Positions 24,061-33,964 are shown, counted from the stretch's first letter. The stretch: 64,000 nucleotides of DNA from an uncultured Prevotella sp. (GCA_944319935.1 CALUFM010000008.1:1-64000), one strand, 5' to 3'. Numbers and translations: made by a program. The notes: generated by a model from the sequence alone, not told the origin.

Positions 24061-26328
24061 TCAAACTATTTGGGTTATTTCTTGCAGTCCGTCTATTTTT
24101 TTCAGTTTCCCGACGATGTTCTTAACGTCATCTCGGTCATGTATGCGCAGCTCGATTGTGCCGTCGAAGATTCCTTCTTCACATGACAGGGTGACCCTGT
24201 GGATGTTTACGTTCAATTCTTCTGATATGACTTGGGTGACGTCGCTCAGGATTCCAATACGGTCGATGCCTTTCAGTTCTATCGTTGCGTCGAAAAACAG
24301 TTGCTTGTGCATGTCCCATTTCGCGTCGAGTATGCGGTTGCCGAAACCAGCCTTGAGTTTTGCCGCAACGGGGCACGAACGTTTGTGAATCTCGATATGG
24401 TTCATGCCGTCGATGAAGCCGAGGGCGTCATCGCCGGGGATGGGGTGGCAGCAAGTCGGGAAGATGAACTGACTGATGTTCTCGTCAGTGATATAGATGG
24501 GCTTCTTGCGGTTGAAGCCTTCTTTGACGGTGAAATAGTTTTGTTTCTTCTCGTCTCCGCCTTTCTTCTTGTCTTTGCCGACGAATGGCACGAACTTGCG
24601 CCAGCTTGCGCCTTTGCCCTGCTTCTTTTTGCCGGTAATCTCGTCAATGTCTTTGTCACCGAGGATTATTGTCTTGTCACCGAGAGCCTTGAACAGCATG
24701 TCTGGCTTTTGCACTTCATGGAAGTCGCACAGCTTGTTGATTATTGACGAGTTGGGTTCGAGCGAATGTTTTTGTAAGAAATCGTTGAGTATCTCTTCCC
24801 CTTTCTTCTGAATTTCTTTCGCCTCACGCCTGAGTATTGCTTGTATCTTGCTTTTAGCCTTGGCTGTTGACGCGAAGTTAATCCACGACGGCTGTACGTG
24901 TTGCGAGTTAGACGTTAGAATCTCGACCTGGTCGCCGCTTTGCAACTTGTGGCTAAGCGGTACGAGCTTGTGGTTGACCTTTGCCCCGATGCAGTGGCTG
25001 CCGAGGAATGTGTGTATCTGGAAAGCGAAGTCCAAGGCGGTGCATCCCGCTGGCATTGTCTTTATTTCGCCTTTCGGCGTGAATACGAATATTTCAGAAG
25101 CGAAGAGGTTCAGTTTGATGGCGTCGAGGAAATCCATTGCGTCGGGTTGCGGGTCGTCAAGTATTTCCTTGATGGTGCGCAACCAGTTGTTCAGTTCGTC
25201 GTCTTCGGTTATTTCATCGCCTTCCTTGTATTTCCAGTGTGCGGCAAAGCCTTGTTCTGCAATTTCATCCATACGGTCAGAGCGTATTTGCACTTCTATC
25301 CATCGGCCTTGCTTGCTCATGAGGGTTACGTGCAACGCTTGGTAGCCGTTAGCCTTGGGATGGTTGACCCAATCACGCAGACGGTCAGGATGTGACTTGT
25401 ATATTTGGCTTATGGCCACATAGATGTTAAAGCATTCGTTGACTTCCTCTTCGCGTTTCTTGGGCTTGAAAATAATCCTTACGGCGAGGATGTCATATAT
25501 CTGGTCGAACGTGACGTGCTTGTTCTGCATCTTGTTCCAAATGGAATAAGGGCTTTTCACGCGCGCCTTTATCTCATATTCTATGCCCATCTTGTCAAGG
25601 GCTTCGCGTATTGGAGTCGTAAATTCGGCGAACAACGTCTCGCGTGACGCTTGCGTGTCGGCAAGCTGGTCTTCAATTTTCTTGTATTCCTCAGGATGTT
25701 CGAACTTGAAGCTGAGGTTCTCAAGTTCGGTTTTTATCTTGTTCAGGCCGAGGCGGTTTGCAAGAGGGGCGTATATGTACAACGTTTCGCCGGCAATCTT
25801 GTATTGCTTGTTTGCCGGTTGGCTGTCAAGTGTGCGCATGTTGTGCAGGCGGTCGCAGATTTTTATGAGGATGACACGGATGTCGTCGCTCATTGTAAGC
25901 AGCAGTTTCTTGAAGTTCTCAGCCTGGGCTGAAGCCTTTTCGCCGAAAATTCCACCTGAGATTTTGGTCAGCCCATCTACTATTTGCGCAATCTTCTTGC
26001 CGAAGATGTTTTCAATGTCTTCTACAGTGTAGTCGGTGTCTTCAACAACGTCGTGCAGCAACGCCGCGCTGATGCTGGTTGAACCAAGTCCCATTTCAGA
26101 GCATGCTATCTGTGCTACCTCAATGGGGTGCATTATGTATGGTTCGCCTGACAGCCTACGCACACCTTTGTGCGCCTGTTTTGCGAAGTTGAAAGCTTTT
26201 GTTATAAGGTCTACTTTCTTGCGGTGGCGTGTTTCCAGATAACTGTCCAACAAGTGTTGGAATGCGCCGTTCACTAATTTCTCCTCAGCAGCTTCTCTTG
26301 CCTTGTCCGTATTGTTTTGTTCGTCCAT
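24061..26328 (-). CDS. RelA/SpoT (p)ppGpp synthetase/hydrolase
   Basis: A 755-residue long RSH enzyme. The N-terminal HD hydrolase domain is intact: H67 in YIMHPIEVA, H92-D93 in LLHDVVEDTDYT and CDRLHNMRTLDS. The synthetase domain follows (RVKSPYSIWNKMQNK, FDQIYDILAVRII, EVQIRSDRMDEIAEQGFAAH), then TGS (IFVFTPKGEIKTMPAG, ALDFAFQIHT), a helical and zinc-finger-like region (PTCCHPIPGDDALGF) and a C-terminal ACT domain. Both activities are expected, so it sets the (p)ppGpp level. Last gene of the parA-parB-DUF5683-mltD block. Confidence 0.95.
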   Translation of the reverse strand: MDEQNNTDKAREAAEEKLVNGAFQHLLDSYLETRHRKKVDLITKAFNFAKQAHKGVRRLSGEPYIMHPIEVAQIACSEMGLGSTSISAALLHDVVEDTDYTVEDIENIFGKKIAQIVDGLTKISGGIFGEKASAQAENFKKLLLTMSDDIRVILIKICDRLHNMRTLDSQPANKQYKIAGETLYIYAPLANRLGLNKIKTELENLSFKFEHPEEYKKIEDQLADTQASRETLFAEFTTPIREALDKMGIEYEIKARVKSPYSIWNKMQNKHVTFDQIYDILAVRIIFKPKKREEEVNECFNIYVAISQIYKSHPDRLRDWVNHPKANGYQALHVTLMSKQGRWIEVQIRSDRMDEIAEQGFAAHWKYKEGDEITEDDELNNWLRTIKEILDDPQPDAMDFLDAIKLNLFASEIFVFTPKGEIKTMPAGCTALDFAFQIHTFLGSHCIGAKVNHKLVPLSHKLQSGDQVEILTSNSQHVQPSWINFASTAKAKSKIQAILRREAKEIQKKGEEILNDFLQKHSLEPNSSIINKLCDFHEVQKPDMLFKALGDKTIILGDKDIDEITGKKKQGKGASWRKFVPFVGKDKKKGGDEKKQNYFTVKEGFNRKKPIYITDENISQFIFPTCCHPIPGDDALGFIDGMNHIEIHKRSCPVAAKLKAGFGNRILDAKWDMHKQLFFDATIELKGIDRIGILSDVTQVISEELNVNIHRVTLSCEEGIFDGTIELRIHDRDDVKNIVGKLKKIDGLQEITQIV

Positions 26329-26380
26329 AACCGTGTTCTTTTGATATTATTTATATAAGGTGGGGTGGATGACATGGTTG

Positions 26381-27700
26381 TCATCTCACCCTGATTTTCT
26401 TTCCTGCACGTATCGTATTGCCTTTTATGCCGTTGAGCTGGCGCAGCTTTTTTACGGTGGTATGGTTGCGCTCGGCTATTTCAGAAAGCGTGTCGCCCTT
26501 TCTGATGGTCACCCTTTTCGCTCTTGTGCGCCGTTTTTTCCGTGAGTAGCTTTTCCTTTTCTTTGCGGAGCTTTTGCGTGTGTAGCTTGACTTGCTCGAA
26601 TTGTCTACTTCCACGAGTGAGCGTCTTGTGAAGAGAGTTTCTGTTTTGTGGTTATATATTGAATCCTCGTTGGCAATGAATGTGTTGGTCGCTGTCGCCG
26701 GCATACGTATTATCGAGGGCTTGTTGCTGCCGTTCACGATGTCTCGGCGGTATTGCGGGTTGAGCGTGCGCAGTTCGTCAATGTCGATGCCGCACACTTC
26801 GGCAATCTGTTTAAGGTGTACGTCCTTTGTTACGACAATCGTGTCTGTTTTTGCGGGCAGTTTTGTGCGCATGGGGCAGATGTTATGCTCGCAGTAATAG
26901 TTCATGACATAGTTGGCCGCGATGAATGCCGGCACGTATCCGCGTGTCTCGCGTGGCAGGTATGGGTATATTTTCCAGTAGTCGGCCTCGCCGTTGGCGC
27001 GGTGGATGGCCTTGTTGATGTTTTCTGGACCGCAGTTGTATGCCGCGATGACAAGGCTCCAGTCTCCGAAGATTTTGTATAAATCCCTTAGATACTGTGC
27101 TGCGGCGTATGATGACTTTATTGGGTCACGGCGTTCATCCACGAGTGAGTTCACTTCAAGTCCGTAGTGTTTGCCAGTCGCCACCATGAACTGCCACAAG
27201 CCGGCAGCTCCGGCATGTGACGTGGCTTGCGGGTTGAGTGCCGATTCGATGACGGGCAGGTATTTCAATTCTAACGGAAGTCCGTAGGCTTCAAGAGCTT
27301 CTTCGAAGATGGGAGTGTAGAAGTTTGACGCGCCAAGCATGTAGCTGACAGAGTGGCGCAGGCGGCCAGTGTACCTGTCGATGAATTTCTGCACGATGTC
27401 GTTGTACGGCATTTCCATCACGTTGGGCAGCCTTCCGAGCCTCTCGATGTATACCTCTTTGGGGTATGATACGTTTTCGTCTTTGTAGTTGCAGTCGTTG
27501 TCAGGCTGCAGGTATGTCTTTGAGTAGTATAAGTTCAGGAGGCTGTCTACCTCGTAGTTCATGGCCTCCGGCACGTCTATCACTTCTTCCTTGCCGTCAT
27601 TGTCGGTGACGGTTATCTCTTCTTTCTCGTCCTGAGCCTGCATCACGCAGTTTCCGCCGAGTAAAAACGCGGCAATAACAATAAATAATTTCTTGTTCAT
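26381..27700 (-). CDS. mltD: MltD-like membrane-bound lytic transglycosylase with LysM
   Basis: 439 residues with an N-terminal signal (MNKKLFIVIAAFLLGGNCVMQA). The SLT domain has catalytic E152 in YLPVIESALNPQA, then SHAGAAGLWQFM and AAYNCGPENINKAI. A partial LysM (VHLKQIAEVCGIDIDELRTL) and a clear C-terminal LysM (KGDTLSEIAERNHTTVKKLR) bind peptidoglycan, with a basic linker between (RKSSAKKRKSYSRKKRR). It cleaves glycan strands to 1,6-anhydro-muropeptides in the periplasm. Confidence 0.93.
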   Translation of the reverse strand: MNKKLFIVIAAFLLGGNCVMQAQDEKEEITVTDNDGKEEVIDVPEAMNYEVDSLLNLYYSKTYLQPDNDCNYKDENVSYPKEVYIERLGRLPNVMEMPYNDIVQKFIDRYTGRLRHSVSYMLGASNFYTPIFEEALEAYGLPLELKYLPVIESALNPQATSHAGAAGLWQFMVATGKHYGLEVNSLVDERRDPIKSSYAAAQYLRDLYKIFGDWSLVIAAYNCGPENINKAIHRANGEADYWKIYPYLPRETRGYVPAFIAANYVMNYYCEHNICPMRTKLPAKTDTIVVTKDVHLKQIAEVCGIDIDELRTLNPQYRRDIVNGSNKPSIIRMPATATNTFIANEDSIYNHKTETLFTRRSLVEVDNSSKSSYTRKSSAKKRKSYSRKKRRTRAKRVTIRKGDTLSEIAERNHTTVKKLRQLNGIKGNTIRAGKKIRVR

Positions 27701-27749
27701 AGGTTGTGTTATATGTGCGAAATCTTTGAAGTTTGTATTTGTTTAAGTG

Positions 27750-28529
27750 TCAGAATGTTATCGAGCATTGCAGCCCCACCGCCGACGACAGCAACGGGTT
27801 CGACGACATGCCGTTGTTTATCACGGCTGGCTGAACCTTCAGGCTTAGGTCGCGTGATATGTCGAATTCTGACAGTGACGCATCCACGTATGCGTCTATT
27901 ACAGACAGGGCGTAGACTCCAATCAAAATGAAAACGCTTAAGTCGCGGTATCTCCTGTAATAATCCTTGCGCCTCCTGAACAAGTCTTGGTAACGCTCGG
28001 TGTTTTCAGGAGTTATGGTGTTGCCCAAGTGCAAGAACTGGTTGTAGCTGTTCGTGTTCGGGTCGTTGTCCATTATGTCCATGTACGCCTGTGAATAGTC
28101 GTGGTACATCTGGTTGTTCCATCTTATTGCGTAAAGGCATCCGACAAAGCCTCCGTACACAATCGGCAGCTTCCAGTATTTGCGGTTGTATATTTGTCCG
28201 GCTCCAGGAATGACTATGGCCAGCCACATTGCGCGCTTGGCGTCGGGCCTCCATGTGGCCCAGTCGCGTTTTTGTTTTTTCTTTGTTGTCAGCGAGTCCT
28301 TTGCATTTGCGTTGTTTAGGTTGGCAGAGTCTACGGCTGTCATGATTTTTGCCACAGAGTCGTTAATGCTTGCATATGCGCTGTCGCCTTCCGCCGTGAT
28401 AGTATCGCCCGCACTTATGTACGTATAATAGCGGCACACGCCTTTGCATGGCATTAAGAACGCCAAGAGAAAAGATACGACAATCAATCTCGCCTGCCCG
28501 GATATGGAAAGTCTGTTACTTGTACCCAC
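27750..28529 (-). CDS. DUF5683 family membrane protein
   Basis: 259 residues; N-terminal signal or anchor (LIVVSFLLAFLMPCKGVC), then the DUF5683 core: WRPDAKRAMWLAIVIPGAGQ, IYNRKYWKLPIVYGGFVGCL and a late helix YRDLSVFILIGVYALSVIDA, ending in a short beta-rich segment. Conserved between parB and mltD in Bacteroidales; role unknown, envelope-located. 4 bp behind parB. Confidence 0.82.
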   Translation of the reverse strand: MGTSNRLSISGQARLIVVSFLLAFLMPCKGVCRYYTYISAGDTITAEGDSAYASINDSVAKIMTAVDSANLNNANAKDSLTTKKKQKRDWATWRPDAKRAMWLAIVIPGAGQIYNRKYWKLPIVYGGFVGCLYAIRWNNQMYHDYSQAYMDIMDNDPNTNSYNQFLHLGNTITPENTERYQDLFRRRKDYYRRYRDLSVFILIGVYALSVIDAYVDASLSEFDISRDLSLKVQPAVINNGMSSNPLLSSAVGLQCSITF

Positions 28530-28533
28530 AATG

Positions 28534-29442
28534 TTATTGCTGGTCTTTCAGTTTGTCAAACATGTTGATAATCCGTTCCAGTTCCTGTTCGTTTGCGAAA
28601 GGGATGCTTATCTTTCCTTTGCCGCTGGCCGAGATTGACATTTGCACGGGTGCGCTCAAGAAGTCTGACAGCCTTTGTTTAAGGGTGGCAAACTCTTCAG
28701 GCATCTGTTGTTTTGCGGTGATTTTCTTTTTTCCGCTAACTATGTCCTCGCCGTTCTTCAGCTTTTGCACCATTTCCTCCACTTTGCGCACTGAGTAGCC
28801 GTTCTTTTGTATTTCCTTGAACAGCTTTACTTGCAGTGACGGACTTTCTATTGCGAGCAAGGCGCGTGCGTGTCCCATGTCAATCTCCTTGTTTTGCAGG
28901 GCCATCTGCACTTGCGCTGGCAGTTTCAGCAGACGCAGGTAGTTGGCTATGGCCGTGCGGCTTTTGCCCACACGTTCAGACACCTTTTCTTGTGTCATGC
29001 CCGTGCTTGACATCAGATGCTCGTAGGCCAATGCTATCTCTATGGCGTTGAGGTCTTCGCGTTGTATGTTCTCGACGAGAGCCATTTCCATGACATTCTC
29101 GTCTTTTATTGTCCTTATGTATGCCGGAATTGCTGTAAGTCCGGCCATCTGTGATGCCCTCCAGCGGCGTTCGCCGGCTATTATCTGGTATCTTTCCTCG
29201 TCAACCTGCCTCAGCGTTATGGGCTGTATTATGCCTATTTCACGTATGCTGTTGGCGAGTTCCTGCAAGGCGGTGGGGTCAAATTCCCTTCGTGGCTGGT
29301 TGGGGTTCGCCTCGATTTGGCTTATTGGTATTTCGTTTATTGTCGAGCTGCCTTGCGGGCGCACTTCGTCGGTGGAAATCAGCGCATCCAACCCGCGCCC
29401 CAAGGCGTTTCCGTATCTTTTCTTTATAGCCATTGTTGTCAT
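28534..29442 (-). CDS. parB: ParB chromosome-partitioning protein
   Basis: 302 residues. The ParB N-terminal CTPase motifs are EIPISQIEANPNQPRREF and IIAGERRWRASQMAGL, with ENIQREDLNAIE following. The central HTH is MTQEKVSERVGKSRTAIANYLRLL, and the C-terminus is a dimerisation domain. It loads on parS, spreads as a CTP clamp and works with ParA. An internal ATG three codons in (29433) could be the true start. I found no complete parS in the window. Confidence 0.95.
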   Translation of the reverse strand: MTTMAIKKRYGNALGRGLDALISTDEVRPQGSSTINEIPISQIEANPNQPRREFDPTALQELANSIREIGIIQPITLRQVDEERYQIIAGERRWRASQMAGLTAIPAYIRTIKDENVMEMALVENIQREDLNAIEIALAYEHLMSSTGMTQEKVSERVGKSRTAIANYLRLLKLPAQVQMALQNKEIDMGHARALLAIESPSLQVKLFKEIQKNGYSVRKVEEMVQKLKNGEDIVSGKKKITAKQQMPEEFATLKQRLSDFLSAPVQMSISASGKGKISIPFANEQELERIINMFDKLKDQQ

Positions 29443-29538
29443 GTTTTATGGTCTTGCGTTTTGGGTCATACGGTTTCGGGCAGTCATGGCGTGCCCGTGG
29501 ACTTATGCCTTGCCTTATGACTTTTCAACCGCGCAACC

Positions 29539-30300
29539 TTAATTCTTATTGATAATCTCTTTGGCCAAAGCCAAGTGGTTCTTGCTGCCTGTCGAGTCGG
29601 CGTCATACAGTATCACCGGCAATCCGTGGCTTGGCGATTCGCTCAACTTGACGTTGCGTTGTATAACTGTCTTGAAAACAAGTTCCTGGAAGTGGCGTTT
29701 CACCTCGTCGTATATCTGGTTCGCTAACTTCAGGCGGCTGTCATACATCGTGAGCAGGAAGCCTTCAATCTCCAACTTCGGGTTGAGCTTGCTTTTGATT
29801 ATTTTTATTGTGTTCAGCAGTTTGCTGATGCCTTCAAGGGCGAAATATTCACATTGCACAGGGATGATGACCGAGTTGGCGGCAGTCAGGGCGTTGACTG
29901 TTATCAGGCCGAGCGATGGCGAGCAGTCTATCAGGATGTAGTCGTAATCGCCTTTTATGGGCGCGAGCAGGTTCTTGATTACTTGCTCCCTGTGTTCGAT
30001 GTTAAGCATCTCTATTTCGGCTCCCACCAAGTCAATGTGGCTCGGTATGATGTCCAATCCGTCAATGTCGGTGGTGTAAACGGCGTCGCGCACGTCTGCG
30101 TTGTCGATAATGCATTCGTATAAAGTGCAGTCAATGTCTTTAATGTTGACACCGAGGCCGCTTGAGGCGTTGGCCTGCGGGTCGGCATCGATTACCAGAA
30201 CCTTTTTTTCCAATGTGGCGAGCGAAGCCGCCAAGTTGATTGTCGTCGTGGTTTTACCCACGCCACCTTTTTGGTTTGCTAATGCGATAATTTTTCCCAT
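29539..30300 (-). CDS. parA: ParA/Soj chromosome-partitioning ATPase
   Basis: 253 residues: deviant Walker A KGGVGKTTTT near residue 11, VLVIDADPQANASSGLG (Walker A' region), DYILIDCSPSLGLITVNAL (Walker B) and the C-terminal FKTVIQRNVKLSESPSHGLP. ATP-dependent DNA-binding partner of ParB. First gene of the block. The leader contains ACAAG-type repeats (30313-30409). Confidence 0.96.
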   Translation of the reverse strand: MGKIIALANQKGGVGKTTTTINLAASLATLEKKVLVIDADPQANASSGLGVNIKDIDCTLYECIIDNADVRDAVYTTDIDGLDIIPSHIDLVGAEIEMLNIEHREQVIKNLLAPIKGDYDYILIDCSPSLGLITVNALTAANSVIIPVQCEYFALEGISKLLNTIKIIKSKLNPKLEIEGFLLTMYDSRLKLANQIYDEVKRHFQELVFKTVIQRNVKLSESPSHGLPVILYDADSTGSKNHLALAKEIINKN

Positions 30301-30312
30301 TTTCTTTGAAAG

Positions 30313-30409
30313 TTAGTTGACAAGTCGCGGGCAGAAAAGCGACAAGATAGCCGCCTCGTTGTTTTTACAATGCAAATATGCTTGCCTGCTGGTCTCTTGT
30401 CTACTTGTC
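30313..30409. repeat. Inverted repeat, ACAAGTC/CTTGTCTGC family, in parA leader
   Basis: TTAGTTGACAAGTCGC (30313-30328) begins a left arm that pairs loosely with CTTGTCTACTTGTCCAC near 30393-30409. The same 16-mer is at 43489-43504 in the leader of the DUF349 gene, and the TTGTCTGCTTGTCTGCTCGT unit also forms the tandem repeat in the patatin gene (52658-52810). Confidence 0.65.
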
Positions 30410-30456
30410 CACTTAAAAATTATTTTGCAAAAATACATATTTTATGTGAGAAATAG

Positions 30457-30484
30457 TTGGTTTAAACCTTTTTTCGTACTTTTG
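30457..30484 (+). promoter_or_regulatory. Promoter of surE: TTG-N17-TACTTTTG
   Basis: TTG at 30457-30459 and TACTTTTG at 30477-30484 fit the -33/-7 consensus; the surE start is at 30508. Confidence 0.7.
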
Positions 30485-30507
30485 CGGGCGAAAGAAAATG
30501 ATTTTTA

Positions 30508-31284
30508 ATGAAAATGATGAAACCGTTAATACTTATTTCAAATGATGACGGCTATCATGCCAAAGGCATCAATTCGTTGGTTGACATGGTGTCAGATTAT
30601 GGTGACATCCTTGTTTGTGCGCCTGAATCGGCTCGTTCGGGGTTCTCTACGGCGTTCTCTGCCACAACTCCTTTGCGCTTAAAGTTGCGCCGTGAGCGTG
30701 AGGGGATGCAGATGTGGTCATGCAACGGCACGCCCGTTGACTGTGTCAAGCTGGCTCTTAGCGAGCTTTGCCCTGACAGGCGTCCCGCAATCGTGATAGG
30801 CGGCATTAACCACGGCGACAACGCTTCTGTTAATTCCCATTATTCCGGCACTATGGGCGTAGTGCGTGAGGGGTGCATGAAGTATATTCCGTCAGTGGCT
30901 TTCTCGCTTTGCGACCATGACGACGATGCCGATTTCGAGCCTTTGCGCAAGTATGTCAGGGCGATAACGGCTGGTGTTTTGCGTGACGGATTGCCCAAAG
31001 GTGTTTGCCTTAATGTGAATTTCCCCTTGGTGAAAGAGTTTAAGGGAGTTAAAGTCTGCCGAATGGCCAGCGGGATGTGGGGCAACGAGGTTGTTCGCGC
31101 CCATCATCCGCGCGGCTATGATTACTTTTGGCTTGTGGGTGAATACACCAACGACGAGCCCGCCGCCGAGGATACCGACAACTGGGCCTTGCGCCATGGT
31201 TATGTGGCGATAACGCCTACCACGATAGACGTTACAGCCTATGGAATGATTGATAAACTGGAAAAGTTAATCCATAATTCATAA
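30508..31284 (+). CDS. surE: SurE 5'/3'-nucleotidase
   Basis: 258 residues. The metal site DD of the family is in LISNDDGYHAKGI (D13, D14). GNGTPVDCVKLAL-type CNGTPVDCVKLAL, GINHGDNAS and YSGTMGVVREG follow. SurE dephosphorylates nucleoside 5'- and 3'-monophosphates, a stationary-phase survival function. A second ATG two codons in (30514) is an alternative start. Confidence 0.94.
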   Translation: MKMMKPLILISNDDGYHAKGINSLVDMVSDYGDILVCAPESARSGFSTAFSATTPLRLKLRREREGMQMWSCNGTPVDCVKLALSELCPDRRPAIVIGGINHGDNASVNSHYSGTMGVVREGCMKYIPSVAFSLCDHDDDADFEPLRKYVRAITAGVLRDGLPKGVCLNVNFPLVKEFKGVKVCRMASGMWGNEVVRAHHPRGYDYFWLVGEYTNDEPAAEDTDNWALRHGYVAITPTTIDVTAYGMIDKLEKLIHNS

Positions 31285-31420
31285 TTTAAAATGTACAATT
31301 CATAATTCATAAATCATGATTGACGTCCAACGGCCAATTCGTCATGTTATAACACACGGACGTGCAAGCAGTTTATGTCAGCCGGCCAATTATGGATTAT
31401 GAATTATGGATTATGAATTA
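31270..31420. repeat. Inverted repeat, CATAATTCAT word family, surE-lpxB gap
   Basis: The left part has CATAATTCATAATT and CAATTCATAATTCATAA (31270-31314). The right part has AATTATGGATTATGAATT twice (31389-31420). The middle holds TCCAACGGCCAATT, another recurring motif (see 40405 and 46229). Same family as the hip leader (900-1073). Confidence 0.8.
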
Positions 31421-31425
31421 AAATA

Positions 31426-32580
31426 ATGAAGTATTACCTTATAGTCGGTGAAGCGAGTGGCGACTTGCACGCTTCACATCTTATGCGCTCGTTGCGGGCT
31501 GTTGACAAACTTGCTGAATTCCGTTTCTTTGGCGGCGACCTGATGTCGGCGGTCGGCGGTACGCGCGTCAAGCATTACCGCGAACTTGCCTACATGGGGT
31601 TCGTGCCGGTGCTTTTGCATCTGCGGACGATATTCAGGAACATGGCTCTTTGCAAGCGTGACATCGTTGAGTGGCGGCCTGACGTTGTTATACTTGTCGA
31701 TTATCCAGGGTTCAACCTCGGCATAGCCAAGTTTGTCAAGGCAAAAACTTCCATCCCCGTGTATTATTATATTTCGCCCAAGATTTGGGCGTGGAAGGAA
31801 TACAGGATAAAGAACATAAAGCGTGACGTTGACGAAATGTTCTCAATCCTGCCGTTTGAAGTTCCGTTTTACGAGGGAAAGCACGGCTATAAAATACATT
31901 ACGTAGGCAATCCCACCGCAGATGAAGTGGCGGATTTCAAGGCTTCATATGCAGAGGCTTTTGAATATTTTTGCCGTAAAAACTCGCTTCCGGCAAACAA
32001 GCCGGTGATTGCTTTGCTTGCCGGCAGCCGCCGCCAGGAGATAAAGGACAACCTGCCGGCAATGATTGAAGCGGCATCACGTTATGCCGACAACTACCAG
32101 TTGATTGTTGCCGGCGCACCGGGCATAGCCCGCGAATACTATTCCGAATTTATAAAAGACAAGCCCGTAGCAATAGTCTACGACCAGACTTACGCCCTGC
32201 TTTCCCATTCATGTGCCGCACTTGTCACAAGTGGCACCGCAACCCTTGAAACTGCGTTGTTCGGCGTGCCACAAGTCGTGTGCTACGAGACACCTATACC
32301 GAAAGTCATATCATTTCTTCGCAAACACTTGTTGAAGGTTCGTTACATCTCATTGGTAAACCTTATAGCCGACCGTGAGGTTGTGACGGAACTCGTGGCC
32401 GATACGTTCACCGTTGACAATATTACCCGTGAACTGGGCCGCCTGTTGCCAGGCAGCGAGGCGCGCGCAGCCATGCTTGACGGCTACGCCGAAGTGAAAC
32501 GCCGCCTCGGTAAGGAAAAAGCACCCGATAACGCGGCTGAAATAATGCTAAGGCTGTTGAGAAAGGAGAGCGTAAAGTAA
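31426..32580 (+). CDS. lpxB: LpxB lipid-A-disaccharide synthase
   Basis: A 384-residue GT19 glycosyltransferase that joins UDP-2,3-diacyl-GlcN and lipid X to the lipid A disaccharide at the inner membrane. Motifs: VGEASGDLHASHLM at the start, YREL-AYMGFVPVLLHL, VDYPGFN, YYISPKIWAWKEYRIKNI, VGNPTADEV, ALLAGSRRQEI and SGTATLETALFGVPQVVCYE. Full length. Read with surE from the same strand, separated by the repeat. Confidence 0.95.
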   Translation: MKYYLIVGEASGDLHASHLMRSLRAVDKLAEFRFFGGDLMSAVGGTRVKHYRELAYMGFVPVLLHLRTIFRNMALCKRDIVEWRPDVVILVDYPGFNLGIAKFVKAKTSIPVYYYISPKIWAWKEYRIKNIKRDVDEMFSILPFEVPFYEGKHGYKIHYVGNPTADEVADFKASYAEAFEYFCRKNSLPANKPVIALLAGSRRQEIKDNLPAMIEAASRYADNYQLIVAGAPGIAREYYSEFIKDKPVAIVYDQTYALLSHSCAALVTSGTATLETALFGVPQVVCYETPIPKVISFLRKHLLKVRYISLVNLIADREVVTELVADTFTVDNITRELGRLLPGSEARAAMLDGYAEVKRRLGKEKAPDNAAEIMLRLLRKESVK

Positions 32581-32615
32581 AGTTTTCTGCTGCTATTCGC
32601 CATTGAAAGACATGA

Positions 32616-32652
32616 AAAATGCCGTCCAAACAAAGCGTTTGGACGGCATTTT
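32616..32652. terminator. Bidirectional terminator between lpxB and the hydrolase gene
   Basis: AAAATGCCGTCCAAAC (32616-32631) and its exact complement (32637-32652) form a 16-bp stem with a 5-nt loop between converging genes. Confidence 0.92.
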
Positions 32653-32718
32653 CATATTGAACGAACCGTTGTCCTGTGTGTGAAACGTCACCTCTTCCAT
32701 GACGATTGCACGGCTGCC

Positions 32719-33777
32719 TTATTTCAGGTTCTCCCTGTAAAACGCCTCGATGTCGTCAAACGGGATTTTATCCAGGTTGTCATAAAGGTCGGTGTGGCTT
32801 GCGCCGGGCACTATGAGCAGCCTCTTGTTGTCGCCTTTCAGCTTCTTGAAAGCGTCCTCGCCCATGTAGCGTGAGTGAGCCTTCTCGCCGTGTACAACCA
32901 TGACCGCATTGCGTATTTCGTCGCTGTAGGCCAGTATGGGCATATTGAGGAACGAGAGGGCCGATGTCTTGTTCCATCCCTCGTTGGAGTTGAGCGAGCG
33001 TTTGTGGTATCCGCGCTTGGTTTTGTAATATGCGTGATAGTCCTTTACGAACTGTGGGGCGTCGGCGGGCAGCGGGTCAACCACGCCCCCGGCGCGCTCG
33101 TAAGAGCCGCTCAGGTAGTCCTTGGTGCGCTGTGCGTTGAGCTGTTGGCGCATCTTGTAACGTGCGTCGGCGTTGTCGTTGGCGTCGAAATAGCCGTTGG
33201 CTGTGTTGCGGCTGATGTCATACATGGTTGAAGCCACGGTTGCCTTGATGCGCGGGTCGTTGGCCGCGGCGTTTATGGCAAGGCCTCCGAAGCCGCAGAT
33301 GCCGAGTATTCCGATGCGTTCAGGGTCAACGTCCTGGCGTGTCGAAAGATAGTCTACGGCTGCCGAGAAGTCCTCTGTGTTGATGTCGGGTGAGGCCACA
33401 TAGCGCGGCGTGCCGCCGCTTTCGCCCGTGAACGAGGGGTCGAAAGCCAGTGTGATGAAGCCCCGTTCGGCCAGCGTCTGCGCGTAAAGGCCCGAGGCCT
33501 GCTCTTTTACAGCCCCGAACGGACCGCTCACGGCGATGGCCGCAAGGCGGCCGCTGGCGTTTTTAGGGGTGTAAAGGTCGGCGGCGAGCGTCACGCCGTA
33601 ACGGTTGTGGAACGTCACTTTCACGTGGTTCACTTTGTCACTTTCTGGGAAAGTCTTGTCCCATTCTTGCGTCAGGTTAAGTTTTTCGTCTGTCATGTCC
33701 TTTTGGTTTAATGGTTGTGCAACCGCCGCTGCAGCCAGGGCAAGCATCGCGGCTGCGATAGCTGTCTTTACTCTCAT
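32719..33777 (-). CDS. Secreted alpha/beta hydrolase with cysteine nucleophile position
   Basis: 352 residues. A signal peptide (MRVKTAIAAAMLALAAAAVAQ) implies periplasmic location. Alpha/beta-hydrolase features: oxyanion segment AIAVSGPFGAVKEQ, the nucleophile elbow ILGICGFGG with Cys161 where most relatives have Ser, and the catalytic His in GASHTDLYD. The Cys elbow is also seen in dienelactone-hydrolase-like enzymes, and I believe it is usual for this subgroup. The substrate is unknown. Monocistronic. Confidence 0.82.
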   Translation of the reverse strand: MRVKTAIAAAMLALAAAAVAQPLNQKDMTDEKLNLTQEWDKTFPESDKVNHVKVTFHNRYGVTLAADLYTPKNASGRLAAIAVSGPFGAVKEQASGLYAQTLAERGFITLAFDPSFTGESGGTPRYVASPDINTEDFSAAVDYLSTRQDVDPERIGILGICGFGGLAINAAANDPRIKATVASTMYDISRNTANGYFDANDNADARYKMRQQLNAQRTKDYLSGSYERAGGVVDPLPADAPQFVKDYHAYYKTKRGYHKRSLNSNEGWNKTSALSFLNMPILAYSDEIRNAVMVVHGEKAHSRYMGEDAFKKLKGDNKRLLIVPGASHTDLYDNLDKIPFDDIEAFYRENLK

Positions 33778-33964
33778 ACTTTCAATTTTGTCAATGTGCA
33801 GGTTGTTTCATGGCTGAAGCAACATTGCTGGTTGTTTTACTTTGCAAAGATACGTATCCGTTCCCATGGCGGCGGTAGACGGATTACGGTATGAACAACC
33901 ATTATTACGGTTTTTTGAATTCTTTGAAACAGAAAGGCATGGAGACGGTGAAAAGATGAAAATG